Assembly: GCF_022508225.1 (NCBI RefSeq)
Contig: NZ_JAETXJ010000002.1
Location: 124,001 to 188,000, forward strand
Reading direction: 5' to 3'
DNA: 64,000 bases
From: Desulfovibrio sp. UIB00
Lineage (GTDB): Bacteria; Desulfobacterota; Desulfovibrionia; Desulfovibrionales; Desulfovibrionaceae
A program made the translations under genes and the position numbers. Position 1 is the first letter of the stretch, and the number at the start of each line of letters is the position of its first letter. The notes beneath the pieces were generated by a model, which had not been told where the DNA came from, did not search any database, and saw nothing but the letters and a program-made list of their open reading frames with translations. This document shows positions 8,932 through 16,495 of the stretch, in pieces.

Positions 8932-9174
8932 ATGCGCATTTATTGCACACGTTGCGGGCACCGGGCCATCATACGCACAAGCAAACAGCTTGGCAGCACG
9001 CGCAAACTGTATTGCCTGTGCGGCGACCCGGAGTGCGGGCACAGTTTTGTGATGGATTTGAGCTTTTCCCACACCATCTCGCCCAGCGCGCTGGATTTGC
9101 CGGAGAAGGTGCGCGCCGGGCTGCAACAGCAAAGCCCCGGCCAGATTTTGAGTCTGTTCGCGGTGCTGAGGTAG
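8932..9174 (+). CDS. ogr: Ogr/Delta-type zinc-finger late transcription activator
   Basis: An 80-aa protein, MRIYCTRCGHRAIIRTSKQL onward, with the Cys pattern C-x2-C-x22-C-x4-C (CTRC ... CGDPEC) that defines the Ogr/Delta family of P2 and P4. Known role: it binds dyads near -55 of late promoters and contacts the RNA polymerase alpha subunit. I chose the ATG at 8932, downstream of GGGGG. It follows the portal gene by 45 bp, and the dyad at 5920-5942 is the likely target. An activator of this family may also be used by satellites. Confidence 0.85.
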   Translation: MRIYCTRCGHRAIIRTSKQLGSTRKLYCLCGDPECGHSFVMDLSFSHTISPSALDLPEKVRAGLQQQSPGQILSLFAVLR

Positions 9175-9226
9175 GGGCATGAGCGACTTTTGGGGAATGA
9201 TTATCTAAGTTGTGAGGGGGGGATTA

Positions 9227-9799
9227 ATGTCAATTTTTTTTGAGCAGCTAGGCTATGGTGTCCTTGGAGGCGCAGTTACAGCTATTTTAATATGGCTATG
9301 GAAAACTAAGATTGTGCCTCCAAAAATTACTTTTGGAGACTATATTGCTAAAGTAAAAAGTCATACAAACAAAAATGTTTATCTAATAAAGATAACAAAT
9401 ACTCGGAAAAGAAATTTAATTAATTTTAATGTTCAGGCTATTTTGAGAATTCCTGGAATCGTTCCTGATGATCCATCACGTGTACAAGAATTTATTATAA
9501 ATATAGATGAAGGTAGATTGCTCTTTGAACGAAGGTCAATTACAAAAAGTTTACGATTCTGTGATACGAAGCTGCTGAGAGAGTACGGCCCTATAAGAAA
9601 AATAATGGAATATCCGTGTAGTTTTGGCGGAAATGTTTTAGAGGAGCTATTCGACCATCGTCCTGATTCAAAAATTTTTGTTATAGCTGTCGCGTCAGAT
9701 GAGCTAACGGGATGCACTAAGAAGTTTCAAAAAGTTTATAGTAAGAAGGACATCAAAGAGGAAAGATTCCCGCAGGATGAATACGATGTTCTTTTTTAA
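9227..9799 (+). CDS. AT-rich moron gene, single-TM protein of unknown function
   Basis: A 190-aa protein I do not recognise. Residues about 10-28 (GVLGGAVTAILIWLWKT) form one membrane segment, followed by a soluble, mixed alpha/beta domain. It is clearly AT-richer than the phage genes either side, has its own GAGGGGGGG ribosome site before the ATG at 9227, and is closed by a strong hairpin at 9804-9831. This is the structure of a moron, an independently acquired lysogenic-conversion gene. A role such as superinfection exclusion is possible but only inferred from context. Confidence 0.7.
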   Translation: MSIFFEQLGYGVLGGAVTAILIWLWKTKIVPPKITFGDYIAKVKSHTNKNVYLIKITNTRKRNLINFNVQAILRIPGIVPDDPSRVQEFIINIDEGRLLFERRSITKSLRFCDTKLLREYGPIRKIMEYPCSFGGNVLEELFDHRPDSKIFVIAVASDELTGCTKKFQKVYSKKDIKEERFPQDEYDVLF

Positions 9800-9803
9800 T
9801 AGA

Positions 9804-9831
9804 AAGCCCCGGTTCGGAAGAACCGGGGCTT
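9804..9831 (+). terminator. Hairpin terminator between moron and hicB
   Basis: A perfect 12-bp stem AAGCCCCGGTTC / GAACCGGGGCTT with loop GGAA. It lies between two converging genes (moron rightward, hicB leftward), so it may serve both, although neither side has a long T tract. Confidence 0.65.
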
Positions 9832-9838
9832 CGCGTAT

Positions 9839-10234
9839 CTAGCAGGCGGCGTCCATATACTGCTGGGCGGCTTTCTGCAAAAACTGCGATCTGTTCAGGC
9901 CGCGAGTTTTGGCGGCGTGGTCGATGCGGTTGCGCATATACAGGGGCAGGGTGATATTGACGGGCACGGTTTTCTTTTCCAGAAAGTCAAAGTTCACCTC
10001 CACCAGCACCACCGCGCCGCCCTGGGCGTCTTCGGAGGCCAGCACGGCCTCCAGCGCGGAAGGCGAGGGAGGATTGACGTTTTCCTCCCCGTCATAAAAG
10101 CATTCGATAGCGTCCTGCACGTTTGCCAGGGCTTCCTCAAGGGTATCGCCGCCGGAAAACACGCCGGGAAAGTCCGGCACGGTTACACCGTAGGCGCTGC
10201 CTTCGTCCTTATGCAAAATAATTGGATACAGCAT
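9839..10234 (-). CDS. hicB: HicB-type antitoxin
   Basis: A 131-aa protein. The N-terminal half is the HicB RNase-H-like fold (MLYPIILHKDEGSAYGVTVP; then DFPGVFSGGDTLEEALANVQ). The C-terminal part (about residues 90-130, VNITLPLYMRNRIDHAAKTR) looks like a ribbon-helix-helix DNA-binding domain. Known role: it neutralises HicA and represses the operon. It lies 34 bp downstream of hicA, the usual toxin-first order. The operator is presumably the large palindrome at 10461-10509. Confidence 0.88.
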   Translation of the reverse strand: MLYPIILHKDEGSAYGVTVPDFPGVFSGGDTLEEALANVQDAIECFYDGEENVNPPSPSALEAVLASEDAQGGAVVLVEVNFDFLEKKTVPVNITLPLYMRNRIDHAAKTRGLNRSQFLQKAAQQYMDAAC

Positions 10235-10268
10235 ATATACTCCGTAGGGGAGGGGAATCCCCCTCCCG

Positions 10269-10451
10269 TTAGCTTAACTTTACCTTGGTTTGGCGCTCTA
10301 TGGCCCTCAGCGTGCCGGGGGCGATGTCGCCCTTGTGCCGTGGCAACACTGTGACCCTGCCATCCGGGTGCACCAATTTATCATGGCCTTTGCCCCCTTT
10401 GTTTACAAAGCCTGCCCCTGCCAATCGTTTTAGCAGTTCGCGCGTTGTCAT
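10269..10451 (-). CDS. hicA: HicA-type mRNA interferase toxin
   Basis: A 60-aa protein of the HicA family (double-stranded-RNA-binding-like fold). The catalytic His region GGKGHDKLVHPDGRVTVLPR is followed by GTLRAIERQTKV, all typical. HicA cleaves mRNA in a ribosome-independent way. I take the ATG at 10451. A longer reading to 10493 would begin upstream of the promoter and inside the palindrome. The best -10 box (10458-10463) leaves only 6 nt before the ATG, so the transcript may be leaderless. Confidence 0.85.
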   Translation of the reverse strand: MTTRELLKRLAGAGFVNKGGKGHDKLVHPDGRVTVLPRHKGDIAPGTLRAIERQTKVKLS

Positions 10452-10457
10452 GAAAAA

Positions 10458-10509
10458 TTTATACGCATCATGCGCATTGAAGTCAATCGGCAATGCGCAT
10501 GATGCGTAT
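10458..10509 (-). promoter_or_regulatory. hicAB promoter with 19-bp perfect inverted repeat (operator)
   Basis: On the minus strand TTGACT (10481-10486) and TATAAA (10458-10463) are separated by 17 bp. Around them lies a perfect inverted repeat: ATACGCATCATGCGCATTG at 10461-10479 and its complement at 10491-10509, with an 11-bp spacer holding the -35 box. Each arm contains the smaller palindrome GCAT-C-ATGC. This fits cooperative binding of HicB dimers. Confidence 0.75.
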
Positions 10510-10555
10510 GGTTTTTAGTCTGCAAGAAGCACCCCGCATGCAGGGCGCCTGGCGG

Positions 10556-11017
10556 CTAGGCGTCCGCCTCGTCAAGGCTCTCTGCGCAGTGGGATATCTC
10601 CGCGCCGATCATACTCAGCAGCAGGGCCAGGCCTCCCTGTTCTTCTGGCAGGGTGGCGCCAAGGTGATTGAGTGAGGCTGCCAGCCTGTACAGTTGCAGG
10701 ATAGGGGATGGCTTGCGGTGCTGCGAGTGGGGTATGGGCATGGCTTTTTCCTCCGTTGGGGCGAGGGCGGCGAGCATGGCCCCGGTATCCGCAGCCAGCC
10801 AGACAAGTTGCGCCTGTTGAGTCTGAAGCGCCCGGAGCGCCCGGGCCTTGTCTTCCGGCGATTGGGTGGCGTGGGTTACGGCCTGCATGGCCGGATCCAG
10901 CTCGGCGGCAAGGTCGGCCAGATCTTCCCGCATGCGGGCAAGCCCTGCCAGAACGGCGGGCGCATCTGCATAGCTGATGCCCTGACGGGCGGTGTGGGCA
11001 ATGTTGGTGCTGTTCAT
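10556..11017 (-). CDS. Small phage protein of unknown function, last gene of a three-gene operon
   Basis: A 153-aa Ala/Leu-rich, mostly helical protein (QGISYADAPAVLAGLARMRE; later ALRALQTQQAQLVWLAADTG). I do not recognise a family. Its start overlaps the stop of the gene before it (ATGA), as does the next upstream junction, so three genes form a coupled leftward operon behind the RNA structure at 11750-11824. The coding pattern and GC content are like the phage rather than the AT-rich cargo. Confidence 0.65.
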   Translation of the reverse strand: MNSTNIAHTARQGISYADAPAVLAGLARMREDLADLAAELDPAMQAVTHATQSPEDKARALRALQTQQAQLVWLAADTGAMLAALAPTEEKAMPIPHSQHRKPSPILQLYRLAASLNHLGATLPEEQGGLALLLSMIGAEISHCAESLDEADA

Positions 11018-11487
11018 GCGGCTGCCTCGCTTTGCTGCTTGGCAGCCTCATAGGCGTTTTGCGCATCCGTAACATCCCCAATGGCGGAACAAACTGCCAT
11101 TGCGCGCAGATGCAGAGTCCAGAGGGCGCATTCAAGAAAGCGCAAGGCGTAATGCTTGGGCCTGGAATGCCGCTTGTGTTGCCACCGGGCCAGGGTCAGA
11201 TTTCGGCATGGATCCAACAGGTCGGTTGTCCATAAGGAAACATCCTGCGACACGCGCTGCAACTCTGAAAAATCATCGATGCAGCAAATGGTCAGGAGCG
11301 TTTGCCTAGCCTGCTTGGCGAGGGCATTGCACTGCATGAGGTGCTTTTTTGTTTTCTGCTGCCGGGGAAAGCACGGCAGCATGTCTTGCGTGACAAAAAT
11401 CAGCGAATTCAGTTCCTTTCGCAACTTGCCTTGCGAGGCCATGAGGGTGTCTTCGCAGGTGAGGAGGATATTCAGCTTGCTGTTCAT
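11014..11487 (-). CDS. Small phage protein of unknown function, middle gene of operon
   Basis: A 157-aa protein beginning MNSKLNILLTCEDTLMASQG, Cys- and Leu-rich and predicted helical (QTLLTICCIDDFSELQRVSQ). No family was recognised. I choose the ATG at 11487, which overlaps the upstream stop as ATGA; the longer open frame to 11886 crosses the RNA structure and is not supported. It also overlaps the downstream gene by 4 bp. Confidence 0.65.
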   Translation of the reverse strand: MNSKLNILLTCEDTLMASQGKLRKELNSLIFVTQDMLPCFPRQQKTKKHLMQCNALAKQARQTLLTICCIDDFSELQRVSQDVSLWTTDLLDPCRNLTLARWQHKRHSRPKHYALRFLECALWTLHLRAMAVCSAIGDVTDAQNAYEAAKQQSEAAA

Positions 11488-11702
11488 GCTGCTGCCCTCC
11501 GCGTGTTTGTCGCAGGGGCGGCCATGCGGGCGACTGCGGCCATATCTGCCGCAAGCTCGGCCTGGCGGTGTGAGATGCATTGTAGGGCAAGGCGGCGCTG
11601 CTGGCCTGTGCCGCGCTTGGCGTGCTCGGCCAGCATGGCGAGTTCCAGTTGTTGCTCCTGAGCCAGGGCAAGGCGTTGGGTGAGGAAGGAATGGGTAGAC
11701 AT
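11484..11702 (-). CDS. Small helical phage protein, first gene of operon
   Basis: A 72-aa protein, MSTHSFLTQRLALAQEQQLE onward, almost entirely helical with Gln/Ala/Leu repeats, probably a coiled coil. No family was recognised. It opens the three-gene leftward operon and lies 47 bp downstream (on the minus strand) of the folded element at 11750-11824, which could control its expression. Confidence 0.6.
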   Translation of the reverse strand: MSTHSFLTQRLALAQEQQLELAMLAEHAKRGTGQQRRLALQCISHRQAELAADMAAVARMAAPATNTRRAAA

Positions 11703-11749
11703 ATGGCCTCCAGCGAGAGTTTCTTATGGGAGTTCGCAAGACGCAAAAA

Positions 11750-11824
11750 CTCCGGGTGCTAAGAACCGTCGCTGGACGGCGGGCATATTCCCCCGAAGGG
11801 TATTCTATTAGCCCACACCCGGAG
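11750..11824. ncRNA. C4-antisense-like structured RNA element
   Basis: Three nested or adjacent stems: CTCCGGGTG (11750-11758) pairs with CACCCGGAG (11816-11824); CCGTC-GCTG-GACGG at 11766-11779; GGGC (11781-11784) pairs with GCCC (11811-11814), with an inner CCC-GAA-GGG. The strings GGGCATATTC and TATTCTATTAGCCC are what I remember of the C4 antisense RNA motif of P1/P4-like phages. The strand is uncertain: the motif reads on plus, while the only adjacent gene start is leftward. A covariance-model search (Rfam C4) would decide. Confidence 0.5.
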
Positions 11825-11978
11825 CAATACTCCGATGATAGCCCTTTGCCGTGCGCAGGATGCACGACGGGCGCAAAAAAAGCCACTTATAACGGAATGG
11901 CCAGCCGCCAGCGAATGGTGTTCTTAGGCACCGTGTGGAGAGATTAGGGGAAATGGGAGGTGGGCGTCAAGGGGGCGG

Positions 11979-12779
11979 CTATTCCCACGGTGGTGGGCTA
12001 TAGAGCATGCAGAGTGGGATTGATTGTGGTTCGCTGCCCCAATTTTCAAAGAAATACACATGTTCTTGCAAAGGTGCGTTGCTAATCATCTGTGGCAATT
12101 TGGGGGCAAGATTGTTCAAAGCTTCGGTTGCCATTTTATCCGTTAATTTAAAGGCCCTGTTTGCATTGTATTCTGTTCCTTTATCTGCTGTTGCATAATG
12201 TAGCATCATATTTTGAGGAAGAAATATATTTTCGCACATTGGTTCAGATCTGGAATTTATTTTTGCAATAATTCCAAGATGAGAATCGACATAAATATTT
12301 ATTTTTTCATGTAGTGTAATAAGCCCATGAGAAACGAGACATCGTAGCGCATAATACCAAAATTTACGTTCCTCAAATTTTTCCTTTGCGGCTCTAACAA
12401 TAAATGCAAGTAGAAAAATATTATTTTCTCTGAATATAGTAACTGCTGTAACTGAAAAATATATTCCAAAAAAATCTTTTTGATTTGTGTCAATGAAGAG
12501 CAGCTTATCGCGGTTGAACAGAATATTGTCCGTTTCAAAATTTATCATATCAGGATTTTGATATACTCGTTGAATCACTTTATCTGTCTTACCGTCCCTT
12601 GTATGGGAAATTTCAGCATAAGCGTTTTCCATTGGCTGGCCAAACGAAGTTGCGCCAGTCTTCGGATTAACAGAAATTTCAAGGCTTGTGGTTTCACCAA
12701 CCGTTGTGGCGTAAATCCATTCTTCTCTGGGTTTACGTGATAGGTTTTCACGCTTTCTTTGCCTTTTATTTTTTTTCAT
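11979..12779 (-). CDS. AT-rich accessory protein of unknown function
   Basis: A 266-aa protein with a basic N terminus (MKKNKRQRKRENLSRKPREE) and a mixed alpha/beta remainder containing LLFIDTNQKDFFGIYFSVTA, vaguely reminiscent of RNase-H-like DUF3800 proteins but not convincing. The start at 12779 is preceded by GGTGGG; a GTG 12 nt upstream is possible. It is AT-rich and lies next to a DUF2971 gene in a block foreign to the phage in base composition. Defence-related cargo is plausible by context only. Confidence 0.6.
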   Translation of the reverse strand: MKKNKRQRKRENLSRKPREEWIYATTVGETTSLEISVNPKTGATSFGQPMENAYAEISHTRDGKTDKVIQRVYQNPDMINFETDNILFNRDKLLFIDTNQKDFFGIYFSVTAVTIFRENNIFLLAFIVRAAKEKFEERKFWYYALRCLVSHGLITLHEKINIYVDSHLGIIAKINSRSEPMCENIFLPQNMMLHYATADKGTEYNANRAFKLTDKMATEALNNLAPKLPQMISNAPLQEHVYFFENWGSEPQSIPLCMLYSPPPWE

Positions 12780-12823
12780 GCATCCCACCAATACATCTAA
12801 TTTAAATACAGATAACGGGCGGT

Positions 12824-13732
12824 CTAGAGGAGCAGAACCAACTCTGGTTCGAGGGTGCCTGGCCTAGAAGGAATCATTTGAAATAAGGGTATTGCGTGCT
12901 TGTTGCAGAAAGAGAAAGCTGTTTTTTTAAGATCTGAACTTGCGCGTGCGCCTAAGTAAACATTCTTTATCATATCACAGGGAATAGTTTCTGTGTTGCT
13001 CGCATGTGTGCTTGACGGTGTAACCATCGCAGTGCGCCACTCATGCTCAAATGAAAAACTTTCATTCTTTGTGTGGAGCAAGGCTTGGAGATCGTTTGCG
13101 GTCTTTGCCTCATTCCTGTTTGGGGCTAACAGGTCTGATACATACCATTTGCGAGAAGGTGAAGGATACATCACTTTTTGTAGTTCAGATGTAATGCCTT
13201 TTTCGCGATGAAAAAAAGTGTGTTCTGTATCAAGGCCGAGCATAAAACCTGAATGCGCCGTGTTGGCCTCGCGATATGCATAGGTAGTCCATATGGCAAC
13301 TGAGTTGTTATGTTCAATTAAGTTTAGTATTCGAGTCTGGTAAAATTTTTTTCGGAAATTTGCGATTAACTTGGGCAGTTCTTTTTCATTAATTTTTACA
13401 GTATCATCTACTGCTTGTTGTACTGCCTCCCTTTTTTTTTGTTCTGATATTATATCGTTTATAAAGGGGCAAAAGAATTTTATGGCCCCGTTAAGGAATC
13501 CCTTTTCATGGTCTTCCGGGATTCTAAAAAACTTTTCATCTGAAGCTTCGTGCTCTTTAATAATAGAAGAAATCTTGATTGCTGGGTTGATCGCGCCAGC
13601 TAGCCCAACGGCATAGTCAAACAATATGTCCATGTCACCAAGTAGAGTTAACTCACACTTGTAATTGTCAAAAAAATCTTTACGCCCTTCAGGCATATAC
13701 TTGTACAAAACTGACGGCACGGGTTGCGTCAT
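12824..13732 (-). CDS. DUF2971 family protein
   Basis: A 302-aa protein. It begins MTQPVPSVLYKYMPEGRKDF, has NSVAIWTTYAYREANTAHSG, then SFSFEHEWR and MIKNVYLGARASSD near the end, the recurring blocks of DUF2971. The biochemical role of the family is not established. Members are common in prophage and defence-island cargo. It is AT-rich like the genes on both sides and reads leftward with a 45-bp gap to the next gene. An anti-phage function is inference. Confidence 0.72.
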   Translation of the reverse strand: MTQPVPSVLYKYMPEGRKDFFDNYKCELTLLGDMDILFDYAVGLAGAINPAIKISSIIKEHEASDEKFFRIPEDHEKGFLNGAIKFFCPFINDIISEQKKREAVQQAVDDTVKINEKELPKLIANFRKKFYQTRILNLIEHNNSVAIWTTYAYREANTAHSGFMLGLDTEHTFFHREKGITSELQKVMYPSPSRKWYVSDLLAPNRNEAKTANDLQALLHTKNESFSFEHEWRTAMVTPSSTHASNTETIPCDMIKNVYLGARASSDLKKTAFSFCNKHAIPLFQMIPSRPGTLEPELVLLL

Positions 13733-13809
13733 GACCTCCCCCTATTCTTTCACTGCTCAGATAATCATCGCCTTCACAAAAGCATGGCACTCAAGGCTAG
13801 CCCCTGGAT

Positions 13810-14193
13810 TCAACAATCATAGTCCGTCTGCATGATGTAGGTAATGCTAAAAGTGCGCGTCAACAATGGGTATTTACGCTCAATGGCGTCTGCATACTCT
13901 TCAAACTCGCTGCGCAGTTCTTGCCAAGAGGCAAGGATGGCCTTCTGTTCTTGCGGGGTTCCCGTTGCATAGTCGTAGTTGGTCAGCAAAGCTCTAAATC
14001 TTTCACTCACATCGCGCAGGGCAACCACATCATGCTTGGCAAGAAGCGCCAGACAGTTCTCCCGCCGCGTGGAAAAAACTTGTGGATTACTAAACAGCGT
14101 TTTTGAGATGGCAAAGCCCGATACGTTCAAGCTCCAGCCATAGAGCGCCTCTTTGTCTGGCGGGCAAAATGGATCAGTCCGTTTTTTTGTCAT
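13810..14193 (-). CDS. Small hypothetical protein
   Basis: A 127-aa protein, MTKKRTDPFCPPDKEALYGW onward, with a helical second half (KAILASWQELRSEFEEYADA). No family was recognised and no membrane segment is seen. It is the most upstream gene of the leftward accessory block and is followed by DUF2971 after 77 bp. It is less AT-rich than its neighbours. Confidence 0.55.
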   Translation of the reverse strand: MTKKRTDPFCPPDKEALYGWSLNVSGFAISKTLFSNPQVFSTRRENCLALLAKHDVVALRDVSERFRALLTNYDYATGTPQEQKAILASWQELRSEFEEYADAIERKYPLLTRTFSITYIMQTDYDC

Positions 14194-14859
14194 GGCTGTC
14201 CTTCCTTTTGAGTTGGAACAGCATAGCGCAAAATGGGCTTCATTTTCCAGAAAGGAAGGATAGGAAGGTAACTCCTACGGATTAACAGTTTTACAATAGA
14301 TCATCAGTGGATTAGGCTAAATTGTATGGGTCGTATTAACCTAATCGCACTGCGTAGACGACTCGTAAGTTCGTGGTTCCCAATGGGTTGCAGGTTATAT
14401 TCATTGCTCGGAATTCTTCCGGTTTAGGTGACACGGTGAGCTGTGTTGCCGCCGCTAGTTGTAATCCTGTCGCCATGCGCCAACTGTTATTCGGCCTCGC
14501 ATCGGCGCAGAATTCCGTTCTGGTTTAAACAGATAGCCCGTAATTCCACGGTAAAGCAGTCAATATGCCCATTATTCGTGGGCTTCTCCAATCGAGTCGG
14601 CCTTATCAGGCCCATGCTCAAATGCTAACGCAGCCGTAGACTTGCCGCGAAAAGTACATCTTCTGTTTTTACAGTATTCAATCCGGACACCCGGAGCCAC
14701 GATAGGCCTTGCCGCCATCTGCAGGTCTTAGGTATACGCATACAGTGCTGTTGCACCCACAAAGAATTCTGGTTGCGCCGACAAATTGGTGCTGTGCCGC
14801 ATGGAATTTCAGCTGTTGATGTATTTTTACTCCTCACTGCAAAATATTGGATGCGTATT
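14194..14859. other. About 670-bp gene-free stretch before the pentapeptide channel gene
   Basis: I see no convincing coding frame, tRNA or long repeat. It should hold the promoter of the 14860 gene and that of the leftward accessory block. Composition is mixed, closer to the phage than to the AT-rich block. Nothing more can be supported by eye. Confidence 0.4.
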
Positions 14860-16059
14860 ATGAGCGATATTCAAGAGCCAAAGCAGGAGCTCTTTTGCGA
14901 CCCAGACCAATATGCCAGGCTCCTCCGCTGCAGTAAAAAAAAGAATATGGCGGAGTGGAATAATTGGCGGGAGGCGAATCTAGACGTGGAAATTTGGCTG
15001 CAAGGGGCTAAATTTCGAGATGCGCATCTTGAGGAAGCGGATTTTCGAGGTGCGCATTGCGAGCATGCGAGTTTTTCTGGTGCTCATTGCGAGAGGGCGA
15101 ATTTTTGGGGTGCGCATTGCGAGGGGGCGAATTTTCGTGAGGCGCATTGCGAGGGGGCGAATTTTTTGCTGGTGCATTGCGAGGGGACGAATTTTTGGTG
15201 GGCGCATTGCGAGGGGGCGAATTTTTTGGGGGTGCATTGCGAGGGGGCGGAATTTCGTGAGGCGCATTGCGAGGGTGCGGATTTTGGGGCGGCGCATTGC
15301 GAGGAGGCGATATTTTGGAGGGCATATTGCGAGGGGGCGAATTTTCGTGAGGCGCATTGCGAGGGTGCGTATTTTGTGAAGGCGCAGTGCGAGGGGGCAA
15401 ATTTTCGCTATGCCCAGTTCAGCACTTCCACGAATTTTTTTTATTGTACCATAGATGACGCCAGTGATTTTTCTTACACCGCTCTTGGAAGCATTATGGT
15501 TGAGCCAGACAAACGGGCACGGATGGAATATAACATCAGGCGGCTTGCGTGGAAACAACAATATGTGGAACAGGCAGAGTCCTTACAGCAGGTCTTCCTG
15601 ATTAATGGCTGGCAGAAGGTGAGTACGATACTGTCTAGCCTGCTGGCATGGCTTTACCTCTGTCCGGTCCGGTTTTTCTGGCATGTCTCTGACTACGGCT
15701 ACAGCACTGGGCGAGTGATCAGATATTTTATCTTTTTTATCTTGCTGTTTACGCTGTTGTACACGTTCTTTCCGTGGATGCTGATGGTAAATAATACTCC
15801 TATAGACGCCCCGCTTCCTGAACGTTTTTTGCAAATGTTGGCTTTTGCCACGTCTACTATGGTGACGTTGGGCTTTAGTAACATCAACGTTGCCATAGAA
15901 AACGGAAGGCCAGTTTTGGCAGGCATGCTCGTGGTTAGCTGCAACCTCATTGTAGGCTACTTCATGCTGGCAGTGCTGGTAACTCGCCTTGGAATTCTTT
16001 TTCAAAGCATGGGGCCAGGTGAGCCGCGCAACAAAAAAGTAAAGGTGAAAAGGCCATAG
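14860..16059 (+). CDS. Pentapeptide-repeat protein fused to an ion-channel-like membrane domain
   Basis: A 399-aa protein. Residues about 50-195 are 13-14 decapeptides of the form GANFxxAHCE, i.e. pentapeptide repeats (right-handed beta helix), with Cys-Glu closing 12 consecutive units. Then follow three hydrophobic segments (about 254-276, 286-309, 352-381). Between the second and third lies TSTMVTLGFSNINVA, which resembles a two-TM K+ channel pore with TLGFSN in place of TVGYGD. The start is ATG 14860 (GGA 8 nt upstream); ATG 14851 is possible. The gene stands alone with a terminator at 16174. A membrane effector or channel role is inferred from architecture. Confidence 0.75.
   Translation: MSDIQEPKQELFCDPDQYARLLRCSKKKNMAEWNNWREANLDVEIWLQGAKFRDAHLEEADFRGAHCEHASFSGAHCERANFWGAHCEGANFREAHCEGANFLLVHCEGTNFWWAHCEGANFLGVHCEGAEFREAHCEGADFGAAHCEEAIFWRAYCEGANFREAHCEGAYFVKAQCEGANFRYAQFSTSTNFFYCTIDDASDFSYTALGSIMVEPDKRARMEYNIRRLAWKQQYVEQAESLQQVFLINGWQKVSTILSSLLAWLYLCPVRFFWHVSDYGYSTGRVIRYFIFFILLFTLLYTFFPWMLMVNNTPIDAPLPERFLQMLAFATSTMVTLGFSNINVAIENGRPVLAGMLVVSCNLIVGYFMLAVLVTRLGILFQSMGPGEPRNKKVKVKRP
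15007..15420 (+). repeat. 30-bp tandem repeats encoding decapeptides
   Basis: About 14 units of 30 bp with a near-invariant core GCGCATTGCGAGGGGGCGAA. Each encodes two pentapeptides. The third-position uniformity suggests recent repeat amplification rather than an old beta helix. Confidence 0.85.
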
Positions 16060-16173
16060 GGCAGATAACTCTTCCCATTCAATTTAGGATTTCACGTTTT
16101 GCCCTATACGATCGACTCCTTCACTCCACCCTTTTTCACCTGGTGAAATGTCCACGGCTGAACTAAAACGCAG

Positions 16174-16197
16174 AAAAGCCGGAGCAATCCGGCTTTT
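16174..16197 (+). terminator. Bidirectional terminator between channel gene and DUF4177 gene
   Basis: Stem AAAAGCCGG / CCGGCTTTT with loop AGCAAT, followed by a T run on plus and preceded by A residues, so it can work for both converging genes. Confidence 0.8.
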
Positions 16198-16223
16198 TGC
16201 GTTTGGCGTGGTAAGCGCTCGGT

Positions 16224-16469
16224 CTAATCCCGCGGCATTTTTTCGCGTTTGAAGATCAGCATGTTGTAGGGCTTGGTGTTGGGCTTGCCGCCGCTGAAGC
16301 AGCCCGGGGCCGCCTCCGTGGTGATGGTTTCCATGCTGTGGAATTCCCACCCGCCCTGGGCTTCGCGGTTGATCATGTTGCCGAAGCTGTAGATGGCCTG
16401 TTCGGCTTCCTTTTCCGTCTTGATGCTCAGTACCATAGGTGCGGGAACGGTTTTGTACTCAAAGTCCAT
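16224..16469 (-). CDS. DUF4177-like small protein
   Basis: An 81-aa protein starting MDFEYKTVPAPMVLSIKTEK, with EAQGGWEFHSMETITTEAAP and ending LIFKREKMPRD. This is the pattern of DUF4177 (YKVV ... GWEL ... FKR). Function is unknown. It lies 26 bp downstream of a YidD-like gene and is probably co-transcribed with it. The longer open frame upstream overlaps YidD and was not used. Confidence 0.65.
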   Translation of the reverse strand: MDFEYKTVPAPMVLSIKTEKEAEQAIYSFGNMINREAQGGWEFHSMETITTEAAPGCFSGGKPNTKPYNMLIFKREKMPRD

Positions 16470-16495
16470 GACGCTTTCCTTTCTTCTGGTTGCGG

